From contig CAJBIL010000309.1 of assembly GCA_903953145.1 (NCBI GenBank), forward strand, positions 1 through 9,054: a DNA stretch of 9,054 nucleotides, written 5' to 3'. Below are positions 1 to 4,990 of the stretch, one piece after another. A model generated the notes under the pieces. It made no database searches. It was not told where the DNA came from and worked only from the letters and a program-made list of their open reading frames with translations. A program made the translations under genes and the position numbers. Origin of the DNA: an uncultured beta proteobacterium. GTDB lineage: Bacteria > Pseudomonadota > Gammaproteobacteria > Burkholderiales > Rhodocyclaceae. How positions within the stretch are numbered: position 1 is the stretch's first letter; the number at the start of each line of letters is the position of its first letter.

Positions 1-209
1 CGCAGGGTAGCGGCCAGTTCGAGCGGCGACTCGACCAGACCCCACTGCGCCGGCCGCCGCGCACGGTGGTGCGCGATGCGCTGCGACATTTCGCCGTCGA
101 GCGCCTGCGCGGTCGCCACATAAACCACGAGCAAACCGCTTTCCGCAGCCCGTAGCTCGGCCAAGACACTCTTGCCCGAACGGGCGCCGCCACTGATCAG
201 TACTCTCAT
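1..209 (-). CDS. cobU: Adenosylcobinamide kinase / adenosylcobinamide-phosphate guanylyltransferase, N-terminal part (runs off the window)
   Basis: This bifunctional cytoplasmic enzyme phosphorylates adenosylcobinamide and then transfers GMP to it, giving the adenosylcobinamide-GDP that CobS uses. Only the first 69 codons, read from 209 leftwards, are in the window. The start MRVLISGGARSGKS carries the family P-loop (residues 7-14). It is followed by a VYVATA strand (29-34), the D-G-E-M segment (38-41) and RIAHHRARRP. By alignment with known CobU, the first His of that pair (His47) is the residue that becomes guanylylated. The ATG at 209-207 is chosen because the P-loop begins six residues later, as is usual. 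No clear Shine-Dalgarno sequence precedes it. The gene diverges from cobT across a 76-base gap. The product is secure; the C-terminal two thirds are not seen. Confidence 0.93.
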   Translation of the reverse strand, partial: MRVLISGGARSGKSVLAELRAAESGLLVVYVATAQALDGEMSQRIAHHRARRPAQWGLVESPLELAATL

Positions 210-229
210 GGATCAAAGATTAGCACGCC

Positions 230-258
230 GTATTCGTGTATTGGCTGCGGCGTATAAT
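230..258 (+). promoter_or_regulatory. Possible cobT promoter in the cobU-cobT divergent gap
   Basis: A perfect TATAAT lies at 253-258, 27 bases before the cobT ATG. The hexamer at the right distance upstream (230-235, GTATTC) is a poor -35 box, so recognition would depend on an activator or be weak. On the opposite strand, GATTAT (259-254) with TTGGTC (280-275) makes a weak candidate for cobU, with a short 15-base spacer, so the two -10 boxes would overlap. The gap is too short for a cobalamin riboswitch. Confidence 0.35.
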
Positions 259-285
259 CTGCGCTTTTCCCGACGACCAATCATC

Positions 286-1326
286 ATGCATTTTTCCATC
301 CCCGCGCTCGATACCGCCCTCGCCCCGGCACTGCAAGCCAAAATCAACAGCAAGACCAAGCCGCTCGGCGCGCTCGGCCAGCTTGAACAACTGGCGCTGC
401 AAATTGGTCAGATTCAAAAAACCCTCACCCCAAGTCTCGATCAGCCGCATCTGCTGGTATTTGCCGGCGACCACGGCGCAGCCAAGGCCGGCGTCTCGGC
501 CTTCCCGCAGGACGTGACCTGGCAAATGGTCGAGAACTTCCTCGCCGGCGGCGCGGCAATCAACGTTTTTGCGCGCCAGAACGGCATGCAGCTGAAAATC
601 ATCGACGCTGGTGTGGCGCATGATTTCGGCAAGCGCGATACCTTGATCGACGCCAAGATCGCCCCCGGCACGCGCAACTATCTGGCCGAGCCGGCCATGA
701 GCGCCGCCGAGCGCGACGCCGCGCTGGCCAAAGGCGCCGAGATCGGCCGCCAGCTTGCCGGTCAGGGCTGCAAGGTACTCGGCTTCGGCGAAATGGGCAT
801 CGGCAACACCGCCGCCGCCTCACTGATCACGCACTATCTGACCCACACCCCGCTCGCCGACTGCATCGGCCGCGGCACCGGCCTTGACGACGCCGGTCTG
901 GCGCGCAAGCGCGACCTGCTCGCGCAAGCCGTCAAGCGCGCCGCACTACCGACCGACGCCAACGCGCTGGCCGTGCTTGCCGAATTCGGCGGCTTCGAAA
1001 TCGCCATGATGGCCGGCGCCATGCTCGGCGCGGCTGAAAAAGGCACGCTGCTGCTGATCGACGGCTTCATCGTCACCTCTGCGCTGCTCGTCGCTGCCCG
1101 CATCGCACCGCAGATTCGTGACTACTGCGTCTTCTGCCACCGCTCCGCAGAACCCGGCCACCTCGCACAATTGAACGACCTCAAGGCCGAAACCCTGATT
1201 GACCTCGGCCTGCGCCTCGGCGAAGGCACCGGCGCGGCGCTGGCGTGGCCGCTGGTAAGGGCGGCGGCAGCTTTTCTGAATGAAATGGCAAGCTTTGAGT
1301 CGGCGGGGGTGAGCGAGAAGGCGTAG
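286..1326 (+). CDS. cobT: Nicotinate-nucleotide--dimethylbenzimidazole phosphoribosyltransferase CobT
   Basis: CobT moves the phosphoribosyl group of nicotinate mononucleotide onto the lower-ligand base, usually 5,6-dimethylbenzimidazole, to make alpha-ribazole 5'-phosphate. It is a cytoplasmic enzyme. The 346-residue product is normal for the family (about 350). Visible hallmarks are KTKPLGALGQLE near residue 25, GDHG at 61-64, GFGEMGIGNTAAAS from 166, and GEGTGAALA near the C-terminus. Glu169 and Glu313 match the two functional glutamates of the Salmonella enzyme. The reading frame is open upstream to a TTG at 172, but that extension runs antisense into the start of cobU and looks unlike protein. 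The ATG at 286 gives the usual short helix before the KTKPLG motif. No good Shine-Dalgarno sequence is visible. cobS would be the expected next gene, but the accessory island intervenes. Confidence 0.95.
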   Translation: MHFSIPALDTALAPALQAKINSKTKPLGALGQLEQLALQIGQIQKTLTPSLDQPHLLVFAGDHGAAKAGVSAFPQDVTWQMVENFLAGGAAINVFARQNGMQLKIIDAGVAHDFGKRDTLIDAKIAPGTRNYLAEPAMSAAERDAALAKGAEIGRQLAGQGCKVLGFGEMGIGNTAAASLITHYLTHTPLADCIGRGTGLDDAGLARKRDLLAQAVKRAALPTDANALAVLAEFGGFEIAMMAGAMLGAAEKGTLLLIDGFIVTSALLVAARIAPQIRDYCVFCHRSAEPGHLAQLNDLKAETLIDLGLRLGEGTGAALAWPLVRAAAAFLNEMASFESAGVSEKA

Positions 1327-1328
1327 TA

Positions 1329-1448
1329 ATGTGGAGGGTGAATTTTGTCTTTGTTCATCACGGAGAGGTCGAGTTCGGCAACAAGCTGCCGATGGACAAA
1401 GAGCGGACCTGCACGAAAAGCCGCGCATGCCGCTCACTTCTACGTTAG
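1329..1448 (+). CDS. Possible 39-residue ORF between cobT and the first cassette boundary (doubtful)
   Basis: A short frame starts with ATG two bases after the cobT stop and ends at the TAG inside the GTTAGAC box at 1444-1450. The peptide begins MWRVNFVFVHHGEVEFG and ends in a basic tail (KSRACRSLLR). I do not recognise it. A stop codon inside an attC-like box is common for cassette-borne ORFs, so this could be the 3' remnant of an earlier cassette gene fused by chance to an ATG. Equally it could be meaningless open sequence. No ribosome binding site can be argued beyond the purines of the cobT end. Confidence 0.15.
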   Translation: MWRVNFVFVHHGEVEFGNKLPMDKERTCTKSRACRSLLR

Positions 1449-1450
1449 AC
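1398..1450 (+). repeat. attC-like site, 3' half well formed (upstream edge of the brnTA cassette)
   Basis: GTTAGAC at 1444-1450 matches the integron R' box consensus GTTRRRY exactly. The bases before it (GCCGCTCACTTCTAC) resemble the L' side of classical attC sites such as that of aadA cassettes. GAGCGG (1401-1406) and CCGCTC (1430-1435) are perfect complements, giving the folded L''/L' arm. The 5' R'' box (RYYYAAC) is not recognisable at the expected place, so the site is half-degenerate or hybrid. It lies 61 bases before the brnT start. Confidence 0.45.
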
Positions 1451-1476
1451 ACCATGAAGTTGCTTCGCACAATCCG

Positions 1477-1505
1477 TTGACTGTCTCATTTATTGTAGCT
1501 ACAGT
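1477..1505 (+). promoter_or_regulatory. brnTA promoter with a palindromic operator candidate
   Basis: TTGACT (1477-1482) and TACAGT (1500-1505) are separated by 17 bases, the ideal sigma-70 spacing. A perfect 10-base palindrome TGTAGCTACA (1494-1503) overlaps the -10 box. BrnA-type antitoxins are known to repress their own promoter, so this is the obvious operator candidate. Transcription would begin around 1511-1513, at or next to the brnT ATG, so the message may be leaderless; no Shine-Dalgarno sequence is visible upstream. Confidence 0.55.
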
Positions 1506-1510
1506 AAAAA

Positions 1511-1781
1511 ATGCATATCGAGTTCGATCCAGCCAAGGACGTGGCAAACCAAACGAAGCACGGCGTATCTCTGTCCGTGGCAGGGGATCTCGACTGGGAA
1601 GCTGCGCTGGTGTGGATTGATGACCGGTTCGAATACGGCGAGACGCGAATGATCGCGCTCGCTCCGAAAACCGAAATCCTGTACTACGTTGGCGTTTGTA
1701 GATCGTGGTGAAGCGCGAAGAGTCATCAGTCTGCGCCGCGCCAATCGTCGCGAGGTAAAACACTATGTCGAAAATCTCTAA
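1511..1781 (+). pseudogene. brnT: BrnT-family ribonuclease toxin, frameshifted
   Basis: BrnT toxins are small RelE-fold ribonucleases that inhibit translation and are neutralised by BrnA. The N-terminal part, MHIEFDPAKDVANQTKHGVS, is the family signature (F-x-x-x-K-x-x-x-N-x-x-K-H-G-V-S). The annotated-style frame runs 66 codons and stops at 1709-1711 after an alien ending (GVCRSW). Removing one base near 1690-1693 restores LYYVAFVDRGEARRVISLRR and ends at TAA 1779-1781. This is the standard BrnT C-terminus, giving about 89 residues, the normal length. The toxin has therefore suffered a one-base insertion or there is a sequencing error. The restored frame overlaps brnA by 17 bases, the coupled layout usual for this pair. 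As sequenced, the product lacks its last two strands and the conserved arginine-rich tail, and should be inactive. Confidence 0.8.
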
Positions 1782-2064
1782 ACGTCCCACTATCCTTATG
1801 CCGACCGCAGAAGAGGACAAAGCCATCACGGTGGCCGCCCGAAGTGATCCTGACGCAAAACCACTTACGCCAAAGCAGCTAAAGTCCATGGTTCCAATCC
1901 AAGCGTTGCGTGGCCGACCGAAGTCCGAACACAAGAAATTACTCGTGTCAGTGCGCTACAGCCAAGAGGTCGTGGAGTATTTCAAATCCACCGGCGAAGG
2001 CTGGCAATCAAGAATGGATGGCGTTCTTCGCCAGTACGTAGCACGTCATTCCCGTAGCGAGTGA
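1765..2064 (+). CDS. brnA: BrnA-family antitoxin
   Basis: BrnA binds BrnT through its N-terminal part and DNA through a C-terminal ribbon-helix-helix domain, repressing the brnTA promoter. The 99-residue product has a charged, flexible N-terminus, then RGRPKSEHKKLLVSVRYSQ (about 50-68). The ribbon-helix-helix end, with GEGWQSRMDGVLRQYV (about 77-92), matches the family pattern of a G-x-G-W-Q-x-R segment followed by a closing helix. GAGGT at 1752-1756, inside brnT, is a good ribosome binding site 8 bases before the ATG. The gene appears intact although its toxin is broken, so it may persist as an orphan antitoxin or repressor. Its stop lies only 7 bases from the attC-like site, typical of cassette genes. 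Confidence 0.85.
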   Translation: MSKISKRPTILMPTAEEDKAITVAARSDPDAKPLTPKQLKSMVPIQALRGRPKSEHKKLLVSVRYSQEVVEYFKSTGEGWQSRMDGVLRQYVARHSRSE

Positions 2065-2071
2065 GGATGGG

Positions 2072-2118
2072 GTCCGAACCCATCACTCAACCAGACGCCG
2101 GTTAGCTCTACGTTGAAC
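2072..2118 (+). repeat. attC-like site downstream of brnA (compact)
   Basis: From left to right: GTCCGAAC (2072-2079, R''-like, one mismatch or an extra base against RYYYAAC), ACTCAACC (2085-2092, L''-like), a short GACGCC centre, GGTTAGC (2100-2106, L'-like), and GTTGAAC (2112-2118, an exact GTTRRRY R' box). AACC pairs with GGTT, with A2104 unpaired before G2105/C2088, reminiscent of the extrahelical bases of attC. The site spans 47 bases, shorter than most attC sites because it has almost no terminal loop. GATGGG/CCCATC (2066-2071 and 2079-2084) can form a competing hairpin. Confidence 0.45.
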
Positions 2119-2136
2119 CTTTCATTTTTGTCTTGT

Positions 2137-2238
2137 GTGCGTGGCGAATGCGTTCTGCGCTACGACAAAGAAGTTGGGAAACCATCATTCCACCACGAAG
2201 CCGAACCCCATCACTTCGAGTCCATCTGCCCGTTATAA
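2137..2238 (+). pseudogene. 3' fragment resembling a TumE/DUF6516-type toxin gene
   Basis: The frame ending at TAA 2236-2238 reads VRGECVLRYDKEVGKPSFHH and then EAEPHHFESICPL. This resembles the C-terminal core of small TumE/DUF6516 toxins: L-x-x-Y-D-N-x-x-G-K-G-x-H-x-H, then a Glu-rich turn and a Y-x-F-x-S strand. It has only 33 codons, no start and no N-terminal half, and lacks the usual ending of the family. It begins just after the GTTGAAC box at 2112-2118, as if recombination had cut the gene there. The match is from memory of the family pattern and is tentative. If wrong, this stretch is simply 185 bases without a recognisable gene between brnA and the Bro-N remnant. Confidence 0.3.
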
Positions 2239-2249
2239 GAAGCCTGCCC

Positions 2250-2455
2250 ATGTCAGCCCAGCCCGCCTTTTTCGAGTCCCAAGCCATCCGTCGCGTCTAT
2301 GACGAAGAAACCGAGACCTGGTCGTTTTCGGTCATTGGCATTATTCAAGTGCTTACCCAGCAGCCCGATTGTCAGGGGGCAAGAAAATACTGGAAGGTCT
2401 TGAAAGGCCGCCGCCAGTTGGCGCGACGCCGACTAAGGTGACAAAAAAATCATGA
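2250..2455 (+). pseudogene. Internally deleted Bro-N/DinD-like gene remnant
   Basis: The first 52 or so codons (MSAQPAFFESQAIRR...) align with the start of the intact gene at 4094. Only about 4 differences fall in the first 72 bases, then the two diverge. After codon ARKYWKVLK the next bases match not the middle but the extreme 3' end of that gene: PPPVGATPTKVTKKS here against LPPAGAAPLKVTKK there. About 650 bases of the centre are missing and the join is out of frame, so translation from 2250 continues 11 codons in a wrong frame and stops at 2439-2441. The tail frame ends TGA at 2453-2455, overlapping the next start. The deletion leaves half of a Bro-N domain, which cannot be functional as a DinD-like protein. 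It probably marks the former upstream partner of the AlbA_2 gene. Confidence 0.8.
2435..2441 (+). promoter_or_regulatory. Ribosome binding site for the AlbA_2 gene, inside the Bro-N tail
   Basis: AAGGTGA lies 10 bases before the ATG at 2452, inside the preserved 3' tail of the Bro-N remnant. The same AAGGTGACAAAAAAAT string occurs at the end of the intact Bro-N gene (4922-4937), where no AlbA_2 gene follows. This suggests that the string evolved as coding tail plus downstream ribosome binding site of a two-gene operon. Confidence 0.55.
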
Positions 2456-3906
2456 ACGAAGTCCGCGATATTGCCCTGATTGATGAACTGTGCGCCCTGC
2501 CCGCAGAAACTACGTGGCTGGAATTCAAGGGCAACAATACCGACCCGGATGTTATCGGCAAACGCTGCTCGGCTTTGTCCAACTCCGCCCGCATCGAGGG
2601 GCGGGATTGTGCCTACATGCTTTGGGGCATCGAGGATGGCAGCCACGCAGTAATTGGCACGACCTTTAACCCCGATGCCCAGAAGGCACACGGGCAGGTC
2701 TTGCAGTTATGGCTGGCCAACAGTTTGCAGCCGAGCATTGCTTTCAGTTTTCGCGTCGTAAACCATTCCCAAGGCCGGGTGTTGCTGCTGGAGATTCCAG
2801 CAGCAACAGGAGCACCAGTCGCGTTCAATAACATCGCCTATATACGTATTGGCAGCGCAACCCCGAAACTGACTGACTACCCACAGCGCTACCAGCAGTT
2901 GATTGAGCGCATGCAGCCTTACCGCTGGGAGCAAGGGATCGCCCGACAATACGCAAAGGGGGATGATGTTCTGGCCTTGCTTGATTACAGCCAATATTTT
3001 CGCCTGACCAAACAGCCCTTGCCTGATAACCGTGCCGGTATCTTTGATCGGATGGAGGCGGATCGACTGATCGTTCGTGATGTGGGTGAGCGGTGGAATA
3101 TCACCAACCTGGGAGCAATCCTGTTTGCCGCCCGACTCGGGGATTTCGAGACGAGCCTTTCCAGGAAAGGCGTGCGCTTTGTGGCCTACGGCGGTATCAA
3201 CCGGGCGGCAGCTGTCACCCATCGATACGATGGCCAAAAAGGCTATGCTGCCGGGTTCGAGGGGCTGGTCAGCTACTTGAATGACCTGTTGCCAAAGAAC
3301 GAGCATATCGGGGCGGCGCTGCGTGAGGCGCATCCCCTATTCCCTGAGTTGGCGATCCGCGAGTTAGTGGCCAATGCCCTGATCCATCAGGACATGACCG
3401 TCACCGGTGCCGGGCCGCAAATCGAGTTGTTCAGTGACCGGATCGAAATCACCAATCCGGGTTGTTCGCTGGTAAAACCAGATCGCATGATCGATTTGCC
3501 GCCGCGATCACGTAATGAAGCATTGGCCTCGCTGATGCGCCGGATGGGGATGTGCGAAGAGCAGGGTAGCGGTCTGGACAAGGTGATTGCCCTGGTGGAA
3601 GTTTTCCAACTCCCGCCGCCGCTGTTCAGAGCCGAGAATAACTCGACGCAAATCGTTCTTTACAGTCCACGCAGCTTTGCCGAAATGACACCGGACGAGC
3701 GGGTACGTGCCTGCTATTTTCATGCTGTACTGAAGTTTCTCAGCGGCGACAAGATGAAAAACGCAACACTTTGCGCTCGCTTGGGCATTGATCCGAAAAA
3801 TGCCTCCCAAGCCACCGGGGTGATCAATAAGACTTTGAGCGCTGGCTTGATTCGTGTTGCTGACTCAGATCATCCACGCGCCGGTTATGTGCCTCATTGG
3901 GCGTGA
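2452..3906 (+). CDS. Schlafen AlbA_2-domain / HATPase-domain putative regulator (COG2865-like)
   Basis: The 484-residue protein belongs to a broad family usually called ATP-binding protein or predicted transcriptional regulator; its substrate and target are unknown. The N-terminal part (about 15-140) is an AlbA_2 (Schlafen-like) domain with WLEFKGNN at 22-29 and a C-A-x-x-N-S-A-R-type helix. The middle (about 300-400) is a GHKL-type ATPase fold: RELVANALIHQD from 303 with Asn308, IEITNPG ending near 337, and an EEQGSGLDKVI glycine box at 372-374. The C-terminus (about 420-484) has a winged-helix-like layout. The ATG overlaps the TGA of the Bro-N tail as ATGA, implying former translational coupling. 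Nothing in it looks broken. Such proteins are frequent in accessory regions; a role in defence or in regulating mobile DNA is inference only. Confidence 0.8.
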   Translation: MNEVRDIALIDELCALPAETTWLEFKGNNTDPDVIGKRCSALSNSARIEGRDCAYMLWGIEDGSHAVIGTTFNPDAQKAHGQVLQLWLANSLQPSIAFSFRVVNHSQGRVLLLEIPAATGAPVAFNNIAYIRIGSATPKLTDYPQRYQQLIERMQPYRWEQGIARQYAKGDDVLALLDYSQYFRLTKQPLPDNRAGIFDRMEADRLIVRDVGERWNITNLGAILFAARLGDFETSLSRKGVRFVAYGGINRAAAVTHRYDGQKGYAAGFEGLVSYLNDLLPKNEHIGAALREAHPLFPELAIRELVANALIHQDMTVTGAGPQIELFSDRIEITNPGCSLVKPDRMIDLPPRSRNEALASLMRRMGMCEEQGSGLDKVIALVEVFQLPPPLFRAENNSTQIVLYSPRSFAEMTPDERVRACYFHAVLKFLSGDKMKNATLCARLGIDPKNASQATGVINKTLSAGLIRVADSDHPRAGYVPHWA

Positions 3907-4093
3907 GTTAGTTTCTTGATCGGGTTTTGATTAAATAGGCTCTGAATGAACTGCTAAAAATTCAAACCCTTTATTTTCAATTGGTTATATTTATAAAGTA
4001 GCTGAAAATTTCTTGATTAGGTTTTGTTGATGGCGACAATCGAACAGTTCCTCCTGCATCAAGCCTTCAGCAATCTGCGATAGGAATCCCGCC
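3907..4093. other. AT-rich spacer before the intact Bro-N gene
   Basis: These 187 bases are far richer in A and T than either neighbour, suggesting a different origin. They contain a near-direct repeat (see separate entry), a TATAAA at 3992-3997 that could serve as a -10 box without a convincing -35, and a 17-codon frame (ATG 4030 to TAG 4083, MATIEQFLLHQAFSNLR) of unknown meaning. That frame could be a leader peptide or a gene scrap. No terminator with a T-run follows the AlbA_2 gene. Confidence 0.5.
3912..4029 (+). repeat. Imperfect 21-base direct repeat pair
   Basis: TTTCTTGATCGGGTTTTGATT (positions 3912-3932; 17 of 21 bases identical) recurs at 4009-4029, starting 97 bases later. The repeats bracket the most AT-rich part of the spacer. 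They could be recombination scars, operator sites for the flanking genes, or chance. Confidence 0.4.
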
Positions 4094-4939
4094 ATGTCAG
4101 CCCAGCCCGCCTTTTTCGAGTCCCAAGCCATTCGCCGCATCTATGACGAGGAAACCGAGACCTGGTGGTTCTCGGTGGTTGATATTGTTCAGGTACTAAC
4201 CCAGCAGCCCGATTATCAGACGGCGCGTAAATACTGGAACAAGCTGAAAGAGCGGCTGGGCAAGGAGGGCAGTCAACTGGTGACAAACTGTCACCAGTTG
4301 AAAATGACTGCCGAGGATGGAAAGCAACGTCTTTCCGACGTGGCTACCGCCGAAACCCTGCTGCGCCTGGTGCAGTCTGTTCCCAGCCCGAAAGCCGAGC
4401 CGATCAAGCTGTGGCTGGCGAAAGTGGGCTACGAGCGCATGCAGGAAATCGCCGACCCCGGCCGCTCGCTCGACCGGGCCCGCGAGACGTGGCAAAAGCA
4501 CGGGCGCAGCGAGAAGTGGATTCAGCAGCGCATGACCGGACAGGAAACGCGCAACAAGCTGACCGACTACTGGGCAAACCACGACATCAAGCAAGGTGAG
4601 GAATTCGCCATCCTGACCAACATCATTCATCAGGAATGGTCGGGCGTCAGCGTCAAGGCGCACAAAACGATGAAAGGGCTAAAAGACCACAATCTGCGCG
4701 ATCACATGAGCGAGGCAGAACTGATTTTCACGGCGCTGGCGGAGTTGTCGGCGCGGCAGATTGCGGAAGCCGATGAGGCGACCGGCATGGCCGAAAATAG
4801 CGAGGCCGCAGGCAAAGGCGGCGCTATCGCCAAACAGGCGCGCAACGCACTGGAAGCAAAGACCGGCAAGTCGGTGGTGACCGGTGAGAGCTTTCTGCCG
4901 CCCGCTGGTGCTGCACCGCTCAAGGTGACAAAAAAATAG
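4094..4939 (+). CDS. Bro-N domain protein, DinD-like (phage antirepressor family)
   Basis: The 281-residue product starts with a Bro-N domain (about 8-110), the DNA-binding module of phage antirepressors and baculovirus BRO proteins: AIRRIYDEETETWWFSVVDIVQVL, then YWNKLKERL and a DVATAETLLRLVQ segment. The second half has the layout of E. coli DinD (DNA-damage-inducible protein D): QETRNKLTDYW, EEFAILTNIIHQEW and KAHKTMKGLKDHNLRDHMS, then AEL, and a tail ending LKVTKK like DinD's ITEKK. The length equals that of DinD (about 275). AGGA at 4082-4085 gives a good ribosome binding site 8 bases before the ATG. The function of the family is unclear; a regulatory role in phage or stress response is likely. 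I see no LexA box upstream. A truncated paralogue lies at 2250. Confidence 0.82.
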   Translation: MSAQPAFFESQAIRRIYDEETETWWFSVVDIVQVLTQQPDYQTARKYWNKLKERLGKEGSQLVTNCHQLKMTAEDGKQRLSDVATAETLLRLVQSVPSPKAEPIKLWLAKVGYERMQEIADPGRSLDRARETWQKHGRSEKWIQQRMTGQETRNKLTDYWANHDIKQGEEFAILTNIIHQEWSGVSVKAHKTMKGLKDHNLRDHMSEAELIFTALAELSARQIAEADEATGMAENSEAAGKGGAIAKQARNALEAKTGKSVVTGESFLPPAGAAPLKVTKK

Positions 4940-4942
4940 TGA

Positions 4943-4968
4943 CGCCTTCGGCGCTGCTTGGGAGCGCC
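4943..4968 (+). terminator. GC-rich hairpin after the Bro-N gene (weak terminator candidate)
   Basis: GGCGCT (4950-4955) and AGCGCC (4963-4968) pair perfectly around a 7-base loop. A competing small stem, CGCC/GGCG, lies at 4943-4953. No T-run follows, so intrinsic termination is doubtful. The structure sits at the right-hand edge of the island, 22 bases before cobS. Confidence 0.3.
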
Positions 4969-4990
4969 ACACACATTGCATTAGACCAAT

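Noticed and set aside
172..285. Extension of cobT upstream to a TTG at 172
   Set aside because: It runs antisense into the first codons of cobU and adds 38 residues without similarity to the family. ATG 286 gives the normal CobT length.
210..285. Cobalamin riboswitch before cobT or cobU
   Set aside because: The divergent gap is 76 bases, far too short for the roughly 200-base element, and no B12-box pattern is visible.
946..1470. Long minus-strand frame (174 codons) across the end of cobT
   Set aside because: It is a shadow of the high-GC cobT coding strand, with no recognisable domain, and low-complexity Arg/Ser/Pro-rich stretches.
2221..2238. A third attC box at CCCGTTATAAG
   Set aside because: GTTATAA does not fit GTTRRRY, and no complementary left arm can be paired with the bases before it.
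2707..3333. Minus-strand frame (208 codons) inside the AlbA_2 gene
   Set aside because: The plus strand encodes a convincing AlbA_2/HATPase protein across the same bases; the antisense frame has no motif or start signal.
4978..4987. A complete attC site before cobS
   Set aside because: The box reads ATTAGAC, lacking the first G that is essential for recombination, and no R''/L'' half is recognisable upstream.
1327..4990. Transposase, integrase, tRNA attachment site or CRISPR array in the island
   Set aside because: No such protein motif, tRNA fold, inverted terminal repeat or regular spacer-repeat pattern was found on either strand.
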